64,000 nt of DNA from Parcubacteria group bacterium ADurb.Bin192 (GTDB taxonomy: Bacteria; Patescibacteriota; Patescibacteriia; 2-12-FULL-60-25), in contig MWCR01000001.1 of assembly GCA_002070095.1 (NCBI GenBank), positions 186,001 to 250,000 of the forward strand, in the 5' to 3' direction. Below, piece by piece: positions 17,451 to 23,904 of the stretch. Each line of letters starts with the position of its first letter. Within the stretch, counting starts at the first letter, position 1. The position numbers and the translations under genes were made by a program. Below the pieces are notes generated by a model that was not told the origin of the DNA, did not search any database, and was given only the letters and a program-made list of their open reading frames with translations.

Positions 17451-18047
17451 TTATTTTCTTTTTGGTGGTCTTTTGCGGTCGTTATTTATGACTGAACCAA
17501 TCACATCTTTGTCCATTTGTTTTTGGCCATGCGGTTTGTGCCGGCCGGATGAACGAATCAAAAACTGATCCGCCTCTTCCGAGATATCGATAAACAAATC
17601 ACAGGCACCTTTTAACTCCGAACTGGTGGACGCTCCAAAAGCAATCACCTCCACCACCACACCCTTGGCCTGAAGATATTCCACGCACGGCACAAAGTCT
17701 CCGTCGCCCGTAATTAAAATCATGGCATCCACTTTGTCCGCCAATTTGACTGCGTCTATGGCCATACCCACATCCCAATCCGCTTTTTTAACCCCGCTGG
17801 AAAACTCCAGCACTTCTTTAACTCTAAGCTCTATACCTCCGCCCACCAGAGCTTCAAAAAAACTAAGCTCCTCACCCGTCTTGGACTTGGCCACATAAGC
17901 AGTGGCCCGCACCAACTGCCTGTCTTCCGTGGCCGCGCGCACAATACCCGGGAAATTAAGCTTGGCATCATATAAATGTTTGGCCGAGTGATACATGTTC
18001 TGCGTATCTATCAGAACCGCCACTCGTTGAGCCGGTCTTTTAATCAT
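17451..18047 (-). CDS. NYN-domain (LabA/DUF88-like) putative ribonuclease
   Basis: 198 residues. The PIN-like NYN fold is shown by VAVLIDTQNMY (residues ~9-19), the central ADWDVGMAIDAV and ILITGDGDFVPCVEYLQAKG (about 110-130), which place the acidic residues expected for metal-dependent RNA cleavage. The C-terminal ~40 residues are basic (RKRPPKRK at the end) and may bind RNA. The start at 18047 has no SD. It converges with the carbonic anhydrase-like genes. The substrate is unknown. Confidence 0.85.
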   Translation of the reverse strand: MIKRPAQRVAVLIDTQNMYHSAKHLYDAKLNFPGIVRAATEDRQLVRATAYVAKSKTGEELSFFEALVGGGIELRVKEVLEFSSGVKKADWDVGMAIDAVKLADKVDAMILITGDGDFVPCVEYLQAKGVVVEVIAFGASTSSELKGACDLFIDISEEADQFLIRSSGRHKPHGQKQMDKDVIGSVINNDRKRPPKRK

Positions 18048-18247
18048 AAAAAAATAAACTTATTAAAAAATTGAATTATTCAAACGTCAGGCTAGCATAA
18101 TATTAATACGCCAATCGGTCAAAAGGGATTTCATGTAGCATGTAACATGTAGCACATAACATAAAACATTTAACATAACACAAGTCCCGTCAACGACGGG
18201 ACCTGCAACCTTCTTCTTGTTACATGCTACATGTTACATGCTGCATG
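18048..18247. repeat. Intergenic region with ACATGTAACATGTAGC-type repeats
   Basis: Several copies of a TGTTACATGCTACATG-like unit lie on both sides of a perfect 8-bp hairpin GTCCCGTC/GACGGGAC (18184-18191/18195-18202). Related units occur near 545-590, 20452-20480, 23626-23650 and 47840. The hairpin follows rpsO but has no U-tract. Confidence 0.6.
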
Positions 18248-18508
18248 CTATATCTTCAGTTTGCTCATCAGCTCGTCATAAGCTGAAGCATCTTCGCGCT
18301 TCAAGTATTTCATCAAACGGCGGCGTTCACTGACTTTTTTAATCAAACCGCGGCGGGAGGAAAAATCTTTTTTATGCGAGCGCAAATGCTCGGTCAAGTC
18401 TTTGATTTCCTCGGTCAAGATGGCTATCTGAACTTGAGGAGAACCCGTATCCGTGGCATGGGTCTTAAACTTTTCAATAATCTGCTTCTTCTTCTTAGGA
18501 TCCAACAT
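18248..18508 (-). CDS. rpsO: 30S ribosomal protein S15
   Basis: 86 residues, close to the family's 88-89. Binds 16S rRNA in the platform of the small subunit. Hallmarks are [40 protein letters not shown] and [13 protein letters not shown]. No SD precedes ATG 18508. A promoter at 18627-18655 implies a leader of about 110 bases, long enough for the autoregulation by S15 known in other bacteria. Monocistronic here; no pnp gene follows. Confidence 0.96.
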   Translation of the reverse strand: MLDPKKKKQIIEKFKTHATDTGSPQVQIAILTEEIKDLTEHLRSHKKDFSSRRGLIKKVSERRRLMKYLKREDASAYDELMSKLKI

Positions 18509-18620
18509 ATGGTTCAGCTTCTGTGTTAAACGTCAGATCCTGTTTAGAATCGGGCGGATCGCAGAGAAGCCGGGTCAGCGCGTTTTTCAGCCTTGAGCCG
18601 AAAAAGCGTAATAAATTAGT
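18509..18620 (-). promoter_or_regulatory. rpsO leader, possible S15-binding control region
   Basis: Between the inferred transcript start and ATG 18508 the minus strand can form a stem TTTTTCGGC/GCTGAAAAA and a second one GATCC/GGATC. S15 autoregulation through its leader is known in several phyla; here it is inferred. Confidence 0.35.
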
Positions 18621-18626
18621 GAGCTA

Positions 18627-18655
18627 AGATTAGCAAGGTTTGACGGGATGGTCAA
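18627..18655 (-). promoter_or_regulatory. rpsO promoter
   Basis: Minus-strand TTGACC, 17 bases, TAATCT. Confidence 0.7.
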
Positions 18656-18706
18656 GACAGCGATGCCCCGGTCGAGAGTTCCTCAACCGGGGCCGGAAGA
18701 CGCGGG

Positions 18707-18895
18707 CTAGTAACCGTTATTCAAGAGGTCGCCGCGATACTCGGCAATCGCGAAACCGGCACCCAGGCCGCCGCAAATCTTGAGCATCAAGCCCATGAAC
18801 TGGGTGAACGGCGACTCGATCCCGACCAGGTACTGCCCAAAAGCGAAGACCATCAAACAAAGAACGATTCCCACCATCAATCTGAATACGGCCAT
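18707..18895 (-). CDS. Small membrane protein
   Basis: About 62 residues from ATG 18895, chosen because an AGGAGG SD lies 7-8 bases upstream; the frame can also begin at TTG 18901. Two hydrophobic segments (FRLMVGIVLCLMVFAFG and FMGLMLKICGGLGAGFAIAEY) suggest a two-span inner-membrane protein. The second segment resembles VQQFLALMCEAVVGASLGLA of the gene upstream, which hints at a duplication. Function unknown. Confidence 0.6.
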   Translation of the reverse strand: MAVFRLMVGIVLCLMVFAFGQYLVGIESPFTQFMGLMLKICGGLGAGFAIAEYRGDLLNNGY

Positions 18896-19055
18896 CACCA
18901 ACCCTCCTGATTAGAGTTTGCGGCCCATGATGCGAAGGAGCTTGGCCTGACAAGGCACGGGGCAGACCCTGAAGGCTGCGCGTGACCGCCAGGCCGAGAC
19001 TCGCACCCACTACCGCCTCGCACATCAAGGCCAAAAACTGCTGAACGTTCTCCAT
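18717..19055 (-). CDS. Small membrane protein, probably frameshifted at its 3' part
   Basis: The frame from ATG 19055 runs 112 codons and overlaps the next gene, but only its first ~30 residues (MENVQQFLALMCEAVVGASL) look like protein. In the next frame the DNA reads QAKLLRIMGRKL and stops at TAA 18911-18913, directly before the SD of the following gene, which is where an intact gene would end. SD AAGGAG lies 5-6 bases before the ATG. A single-base indel near 18950 is the simplest reading. Confidence 0.45.
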   Translation of the reverse strand: MENVQQFLALMCEAVVGASLGLAVTRSLQGLPRALSGQAPSHHGPQTLIRRVGDGRIQIDGGNRSLFDGLRFWAVPGRDRVAVHPVHGLDAQDLRRPGCRFRDCRVSRRPLE

Positions 19056-19089
19056 GAGAACTCCTTTCTTTTGCCGGGAAATGATGCTT

Positions 19090-19118
19090 AAAATAGCACT
19101 TTTTTATAAAAATGTCAA
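19090..19118 (-). promoter_or_regulatory. Promoter of the small membrane protein pair
   Basis: Minus-strand TTGACA, 17 bases, TATTTT. Confidence 0.75.
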
Positions 19119-19189
19119 CCCTTGAAGGGTATAGCGGCTATTAAAATAAAAAAGCCCCGCAGACAATCTCCACGGAGCACGAGACACCG

Positions 19190-20053
19190 CTAGGCCTCCA
19201 GATCCAGTTCGCGCACGATCAGAGCCAGGCGCGCCAGATCCGACTCATCCAAACCGGCCTCGGCCGGCCCGAGCTTGGGCGGATCAAACCAGCCCAGAGA
19301 GCAGTCTCCCAATTCCGCCGGCGGTCCGAAGGCGGGGATCAGGCCGGTGACGTTATCAAGTTCCCGCAAGACTCCCAGAGTGGCGTCTTTGTCCCGCAAC
19401 AGGCCGATCAAATCCCTGGAGTCCAAGAAGCTCAGGCACTTTTTGGCCTCGACCGCCGCGACAGCGCGAGACCAGGCTTGATACTCTTCCACCGAAGAAC
19501 CGGCTCGGGCAATGTCCAAATCACAAACTCGGCCCAGCCTTTCCAAACCCTCGACAGCTTCAGCTCTCAAGGACCGGCGGCACAGCGCCACGTAGGCGCG
19601 TCCGTATTTCAAGACCAAGTCATCCAGTTCCTGGCGACTGAGGCCCAGATCCGCCAAAAACCCGGATTCAGCCTCGCTAATCTCTTGCTGAATCAGGGCT
19701 GACACCGCCGCGCCCACATAGATATAGCACCCGTCTTCACGAGCCAGGCAAACACGGTAGATGGCCGCCATCTCCAGGCCTGTATACAATTCAGGCAACC
19801 AGTCCTGTCCCAAGCGGCTGCGTTGCAGGCAATCAAGCGCCCGATTGTACAAAAAGCGCAGCATATTGCCGTGGAATTCAGCCGGTGTGACCCGAGCGCT
19901 GTTTTTCAACCGATCGAGAACCGCCTCCAGCAAGCCGACATGTGCAAAAAGCAAAGACGTCAATGTGTCCGCTTCCCGCACATCTCCGGACAGACAACTC
20001 AAGTACTTGGCGGTCGCGTGCTTAACCAACCCCTGATCCACCTGATCCTGCAT
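19190..20053 (-). CDS. Hypothetical helical protein
   Basis: 287 residues from ATG 20053. This start has an AGGAGA SD 7-8 bases upstream and lies inside the transcript predicted from the promoter at 20084-20112; the longer frame from 20086 would begin before the transcript. Predicted almost wholly helical, soluble, no signal peptide. Segments such as FLYNRALDCLQRSRLG and YGRAYVALCRRSLRAEAVEGL suggest a repeat-like helical bundle. I do not recognise the family. It is richer in GC-ending codons than rpsO or xerC nearby. Confidence 0.65.
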   Translation of the reverse strand: MQDQVDQGLVKHATAKYLSCLSGDVREADTLTSLLFAHVGLLEAVLDRLKNSARVTPAEFHGNMLRFLYNRALDCLQRSRLGQDWLPELYTGLEMAAIYRVCLAREDGCYIYVGAAVSALIQQEISEAESGFLADLGLSRQELDDLVLKYGRAYVALCRRSLRAEAVEGLERLGRVCDLDIARAGSSVEEYQAWSRAVAAVEAKKCLSFLDSRDLIGLLRDKDATLGVLRELDNVTGLIPAFGPPAELGDCSLGWFDPPKLGPAEAGLDESDLARLALIVRELDLEA

Positions 20054-20083
20054 GTGACTCTCTCCTTTCAAAGACCGGCTATT

Positions 20084-20112
20084 CATATACTATTTTTTTC
20101 TGATTATGTCAA
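20084..20112 (-). promoter_or_regulatory. Promoter of the 19190 gene
   Basis: Minus-strand TTGACA, 17 bases, TATATG. Confidence 0.75.
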
Positions 20113-20536
20113 TCCCAGCTACTCAACCACCCCTCCCAAACCCTCGCCCTGAATAGGGAGAGGATCTCCGACGCAACGTCGGAGTGGTGAGGGTTTCCCC
20201 AGTGGCGTTGCACGCATAGCTCCGTGAATTCCCGTTTTCATGGGGATAACAATGGCTTGTTTGTCATCTCGACCAACGTGGAGAGATCTCTTGGGTTTGA
20301 TAAGCTAAAGCGATTTCTCGACTACCGTTCGATGATGACATAACTGTTAATTAGCGAGATTGCCGCGTCATTCGTCGAACTCATTCCTCGCAATGACAAT
20401 GTTGGTTTTGACTTGGGGTGGTCGTTCGCGAACGGCACCCCGTGGGACGCTGTTACATGCTACGTGCTACATGTTTTGTGAAATAAGACGCGATGGACGC
20501 TAAGCGCATAAGCAGGTAAAATATTATCCGACACAT
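20113..20536. repeat. Gene-free region with dispersed palindromic repeats
   Basis: Contains the hairpin CTCCGACG/CGTCGGAG (20166-20184), a GAGAGATCTCTTGG block and, on the minus strand near 20350-20400, TTGTCATTGCGAGGAATGAG followed by GACGCGGCAATCTCG, a widespread bacterial intergenic repeat type. A TTACATGCTACGTGCTACATG unit lies near 20453. No gene seen. Confidence 0.6.
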
Positions 20537-21475
20537 ATGAAACTCTCCCATCATCTGCGCGATTTCCTGATTTATCTGGAAATTGAAAAAGGACGATCTC
20601 AAATGACCATCCGCAACTACGAATTTTATTTATTGCGTTTTATCGAATGGGCCAAAGATCCTAAAACCGAAGACATTAATGACAAAATGATGGTTGATTA
20701 TCGTCTTTATCTTAATCGCTTGGAAGATCCGACCAGGGGCCTGCTTAAAAAAAATACACAAAATTATCACTTAATCGCTTTACGTTCATTCTTTAAATAC
20801 TTGATCCGACACGACGTAAAAATCATGGCCCCCGAAAAAATTGAGCTGGCCAAACAAAACGCCAGAGAGCCAGTTTTCTTGGAGGCTAATGACATGGAGC
20901 GCCTGCTCCAAGCCCCGCTCCAAACGAACGACGTCGGCATCCTGCAGGCGCGCGATAAAGCTATTTTGGAATTATTTTTTTCCACGGGCATGCGCGTCTC
21001 CGAGTTAGCCAACCTAAAAAAAGAGCAGGTCAATTTAAACCGTGAAGAATTTACCATCCATGGCAAAGGCGACAAACTGCGGATTGTCTTTTTATCGCAT
21101 CAGGCCAGACATTGGATGAAAAACTACCTCAAGATGCGGGAGGATGAATCTCCGTACATGTTCATCCGGCATGACAGGGCTGTTAAAAACACCGCTCAAA
21201 ACTCGGATAAAGAAGCCGGCCCCATCACTCCCCGGTCCATCGAGAGGCTGGTCCAACGCTACGCGCTCATGGCCGGCATCACTAAACAAATCTCGCCTCA
21301 CAGCCTAAGACATTCTTTCGCCACCGATCTTTTGATGAACGGCGCGGACCTGCGCAGTGTGCAATCCATGCTTGGGCATTCTTCCATTACCACCACTCAA
21401 ATTTATACCCATATTACCAACCAGCAGCTGCGCGATGTGCATAAAGCCTTTCACGCCAAAAGAAGAAAAGAATAA
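20537..21475 (+). CDS. xerC: Tyrosine recombinase, XerC/XerD-like
   Basis: 312 residues. The N-terminal SAM-like core-binding domain (about 1-100) precedes a catalytic domain with all expected residues: Arg153 in GMRVSEL, Lys180 in GKGDKLR, His255/Arg258 in SPHSLRHSFA, His281 in LGHSS and nucleophile Tyr290 in QIYTHI. Length and lack of an arm-binding domain fit Xer recombinases, which resolve chromosome dimers at dif, rather than phage integrases. A TATTAT lies 9 bases before ATG, so the leader may be very short. The split between xerC and xerD cannot be made from sequence alone. Confidence 0.9.
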   Translation: MKLSHHLRDFLIYLEIEKGRSQMTIRNYEFYLLRFIEWAKDPKTEDINDKMMVDYRLYLNRLEDPTRGLLKKNTQNYHLIALRSFFKYLIRHDVKIMAPEKIELAKQNAREPVFLEANDMERLLQAPLQTNDVGILQARDKAILELFFSTGMRVSELANLKKEQVNLNREEFTIHGKGDKLRIVFLSHQARHWMKNYLKMREDESPYMFIRHDRAVKNTAQNSDKEAGPITPRSIERLVQRYALMAGITKQISPHSLRHSFATDLLMNGADLRSVQSMLGHSSITTTQIYTHITNQQLRDVHKAFHAKRRKE

Positions 21476-21495
21476 AAAAAGAGGCTCAAAGAGCC
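21472..21495 (-). terminator. Terminator of the 21526 gene
   Basis: Minus-strand GGCTC/GAGCC stem with a 3-base loop, followed by TCTTTTTTTATT. Confidence 0.65.
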
Positions 21496-21525
21496 AAGTG
21501 ATGATAAAAAGCGACGATCATAAAA

Positions 21526-21972
21526 TTATACCTTGCCAAAACGAGCTGAGGCGTTTGATCTTGAACGGCTTGACGCCGGCCAAGATTCAAGACAAGAGTA
21601 AGTTCCCGCCAAATAGTATTCACCGACGCCCACACGCTGATAAAGGTGTAAGGTTATGCCGAGTAAATCGGCCAGCTTTTGCCAGGCACGGCTGTCATTG
21701 ACCGCGCACTCCCCCAGTCTGAAGTAGCTTAGTGCGAACCCCCGGCCCGTGATGCCAAAAATTTGCGCCAACACCTCGAGATCCGTCCGCAGAGCCAAGA
21801 AGACTTCTTGGGCCGTGGGATTTTCTTGAGCATCCAACAAACAAGTCCCCGGCCTGATGGTGTTAATATCAGTCCGATAGCTCATACCGTCGGCTATAAA
21901 TACCCACTCTTGGCTTTCCGCCAGCCAATCCAGTAAAAGCTGCCGCCTGCGCATCTTTTCTTGAAAATCCAT
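21526..21972 (-). CDS. Hypothetical protein
   Basis: 148 residues, ATG 21972 preceded by GGGGGTGAG as SD. No signal peptide or membrane segment. Motifs such as WVFIADGMSYRTDINTIRPG and LLDAQENPTAQEVFLALRTDLEVLAQ suggest a mixed alpha/beta soluble protein. Not recognised. One of the single-gene units with its own promoter (22031-22059) and terminator. Confidence 0.65.
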   Translation of the reverse strand: MDFQEKMRRRQLLLDWLAESQEWVFIADGMSYRTDINTIRPGTCLLDAQENPTAQEVFLALRTDLEVLAQIFGITGRGFALSYFRLGECAVNDSRAWQKLADLLGITLHLYQRVGVGEYYLAGTYSCLESWPASSRSRSNASARFGKV

Positions 21973-22030
21973 GGCTCACCCCCCGTTTTGAGACAGTCTA
22001 TAAGTGCAAGTTGTCCAAGAAACATAAGAC

Positions 22031-22059
22031 ACATAATCAAGCCAAGCCGGTCATGTCAA
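22031..22059 (-). promoter_or_regulatory. Promoter of the 21526 gene
   Basis: Minus-strand TTGACA, 17 bases, TTATGT. Confidence 0.6.
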
Positions 22060-22074
22060 GACCAAGCCCGCCTC

Positions 22075-22103
22075 TCGACAAAAGTCAGTATTTCCACTAG
22101 ACT
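22075..22103 (+). promoter_or_regulatory. Promoter of tRNA-Arg(TCT)
   Basis: TCGACA, 17 bases, TAGACT, about 90 bases before the tRNA. An AT-rich inverted repeat lies between. Confidence 0.55.
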
Positions 22104-22198
22104 GCACCTATCAAAATCAATTACCAAATTAACAAATATAAAATACGAAGTACACCCTAATTTGATAATTTATATTTGAAATTTGTTAATTAGTTCAT

Positions 22199-22275
22199 GC
22201 GCCCTTAGCTCAGCCGGATAGAGCAACAGCCTTCTAAGCTGTAGGTCGTTGGTTCGAATCCAACAGGGCGCACCA
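22199..22275 (+). tRNA. tRNA-Arg (anticodon TCT)
   Basis: Acceptor arms GCGCCCT/AGGGCGC, D arm AGCTCAGCCGGATAGAGC, anticodon loop CTTCTAA with TCT at 22233-22235, T arm GGTTCGAATCC, and an encoded CCA. The 3' end (from 22259) is repeated at 22530. Confidence 0.95.
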
Positions 22276-22428
22276 CTCCCCGTCGCTCCACTTAGCGCTT
22301 TGCGCATTGTGAAGCTATGGGGAGTGTCCCTCGTAACTGAACCCAATGAAGCTTTATGCGAAGTTGGGTTAGTGAAGTGGGGCATCCCCCTTTCGCATAA
22401 AGCTACGGGGGATTTTTCTTTACCTGTT
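22274..22428 (+). ncRNA. Structured RNA-like element, copy 1, ending in a terminator
   Basis: Starts at the tRNA CCA. Helices: CACTCCCC/GGGGAGTG (22274-22281/22319-22326), AACCCAA/TTGGGTT (22340-22346/22364-22370) and ATCCCCC/GGGGGAT (22384-22390/22407-22413) followed by TTTTTCTTT. The loops of the last two are complementary over 13 bases (22350-22362 with 22392-22404), so a loop-loop contact or an alternative fold is possible. No ORF supported. Repeated as copy 2. Confidence 0.5.
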
Positions 22429-22529
22429 GGATGAGAACGGGAAAGTGGTAGGAAACGGTAGTTTCTTACATGCGGAGGAGAGTTATTCGAGAACCAAAAG
22501 GTTCTTGAAAGAGCGCAGCGATGTGAGAT
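22429..22529 (+). ncRNA. Spacer between the two structured elements
   Basis: 101 bases able to form GAAAC/GTTTC, GAGAACC/GGTTCTT and an enclosing CTTACAT/ATGTGAG helix. May be part of the same transcript or unrelated. No gene seen. Confidence 0.25.
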
Positions 22530-22698
22530 TCCAACAGGGCGCACCACTCCCCGTCGCTCCACTTAGCGCTTTGCGCATTGTGAAGCTATAGGGAGTGTCC
22601 CTCGTAACTGAACCCAATGAAGCTTTATGCGAAGTTGGGTTAGTGGAGTGGGGCATCCCCCTTCGCATAAAGCTACGGGGGATTTTTCTTTACCTGTT
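22530..22698 (+). ncRNA. Structured RNA-like element, copy 2, with duplicated tRNA 3' end
   Basis: Direct repeat of 22259-22428 at an offset of 270-271 bases, with few substitutions and one deletion. It begins with the last ~17 bases of tRNA-Arg. Helices are kept: CACTCCC/GGGAGTG, AACCCAA/TTGGGTT and the terminator ATCCCCC/GGGGGAT (22655-22661/22677-22683) followed by TTTTTCTTT. The 13-base loop complementarity extends to 14 here. Confidence 0.5.
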
Positions 22699-22705
22699 AC
22701 TTTTA

Positions 22706-22730
22706 ATAAAAAAAGCGCCCGACAGAGGGC
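22706..22730 (-). terminator. Terminator of the 22737 gene
   Basis: Minus-strand GCCC/GGGC stem followed by GCTTTTTTT. Confidence 0.6.
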
Positions 22731-22736
22731 AAGAGA

Positions 22737-23030
22737 CTAGGTAAAAACGTCGGCTACGGCTTCGCAGAGTTCATCCAGATTGAACGGGATCAATCTGACA
22801 CCCTTGGCTTGCAAGGCAGACAAGGCGTTCCGCACTCTATTTTCGATACGCGCGGCCGCTGTACCGGATGCTTGAAAACAGGGCTCTGTAGATCTGGACG
22901 GTAAGGTCACCCGTTGGTGATAATCGGCCGAGGCATAATAAAGTTCGTGTACCAAGGGAACAAGTTCCGGAGAACGCAGGGCCTCGGCCAAGACGTGCCG
23001 CACATGATTATTAACCGTGGGATGAGCCAA
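22737..23030 (-). CDS. Small hypothetical protein with TTG start
   Basis: About 97 residues from TTG 23030. That start is chosen because AAGGAGG lies 6 bases before it and because the promoter at 23051-23079 excludes the ATG at 23069. Helical and soluble. The C-terminal half (RIENRVRNALSALQAKGVRL) parallels QRIKSAIALLAELGIELG of the next unit, so the two may be paralogues. Function unknown. Confidence 0.6.
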   Translation of the reverse strand: MAHPTVNNHVRHVLAEALRSPELVPLVHELYYASADYHQRVTLPSRSTEPCFQASGTAAARIENRVRNALSALQAKGVRLIPFNLDELCEAVADVFT

Positions 23031-23050
23031 GCGCCACCTCCTTAAATTGG

Positions 23051-23079
23051 AATTTAATCGAATCTCCAAATCAAGTCAA
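23051..23079 (-). promoter_or_regulatory. Promoter of the 22737 gene
   Basis: Minus-strand TTGACT, 17 bases, TAAATT. The -35 overlaps the U-tract of the preceding terminator. Confidence 0.65.
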
Positions 23080-23101
23080 AAAAATAAGCGCCCCGGGCGC
23101 T
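23078..23101 (-). terminator. Terminator of the 23154 gene
   Basis: Minus-strand palindrome AGCGCCCGGGGCGCT followed by TATTTTTTT. Confidence 0.7.
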
Positions 23102-23153
23102 AGGGAGGAGGGCGCACGAGGCGTTCTAAGTAAGAAGCGAGAAGCCGGAGCGG

Positions 23154-23462
23154 CTAGGCGGCCAGGTGATCGTCCATGGCCGAAACCACAATGGGACAGA
23201 AACGGGCAAAATCCGCGCAATCACCCAGCTCAATGCCCAGTTCTGCCAACAGTGCAATCGCGGACTTGATTCTCTGCTCCGAGTTCACCCTTTGCAGAAT
23301 CTCCGCGCGCTGGACAGCCCGATCATCCGAAGTTAGAGGCTCGAGCCCGAACGTCTGGTGATTGGCATCCAGCCACGATTGACATGAATGAGCCAGCTCG
23401 ATCAACAGCTCTTGCACGCCCACGGTGTCGCGGTTGTTGTGAATCTTTTCATACAACCCCAT
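23154..23462 (-). CDS. Small hypothetical protein
   Basis: 102 residues; SD AAAGGAG lies 6-7 bases before ATG 23462. All-helical and soluble, with a Cys pair near the C-terminus (GDCADFARFCPIV). Similar helix order to the 22737 product. Own promoter, a GGTCCTGCGGGACC leader hairpin and own terminator. Function unknown. Confidence 0.65.
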   Translation of the reverse strand: MGLYEKIHNNRDTVGVQELLIELAHSCQSWLDANHQTFGLEPLTSDDRAVQRAEILQRVNSEQRIKSAIALLAELGIELGDCADFARFCPIVVSAMDDHLAA

Positions 23463-23904
23463 CTCAGTCTCCTTTCGGTCCCGCAGGACCTTGATCTCAA
23501 TTGATAAACAAGAATGCCATATTTTTCATGGCTTGTCAATCCCCGCTCGCATAACGTACTTAACGTACCTAGCGTCCTTTCACGTACATAACGTCCCAAT
23601 CGTCGCTCGTCCTACGTCACGAAACAAGTAACATGTAGCATGTAACAAACGTACACGTCCTACGTCGCTCGTCCCGCGTCCCACGTCAGGAACATTCCAC
23701 GCCTTCGGGCTTTCCTTCCCTCTCTTGGGTAAGAGAGGGTTAGGGTGAGTTAGGCTCTCGCGTACCCAACGTCCCGCGTAATCGCTCCCTCCGTCATCCT
23801 GAATTCAGTTCAGGAGTGAGAGAGTCGAGATGACAATGTAACGCAAAAAAAAGAACAGCTCGCAGGCTGTTCGGAGAAGAATCGAGCTGAGCTCGATTGA
23901 GTTG
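23463..23904. repeat. Gene-free region with repeat mosaic
   Basis: After the promoter lie ACGTCC/CTACGTC-rich repeats (23545-23700), the hairpin CCCTCTCTT/AAGAGAGGG (23718-23739) followed by GTTAGGGTGAGTTAGGC, and TCCTGAATTCAGTTCAGGA. The same blocks recur at 41870-42060 and 47470-47700. The hairpin near 23850-23880 (AACAGCTCGCAGGCTGTT) may terminate the 23905 gene. No gene seen. Confidence 0.6.
23511..23539 (-). promoter_or_regulatory. Promoter of the 23154 gene
   Basis: Minus-strand TTGACA, 17 bases, CATTCT. Confidence 0.6.

Noticed and set aside
20537-21475. Phage integrase of a large mobile element
   Set aside because: Length and domain order fit Xer recombinases, and no phage or plasmid genes lie around it.
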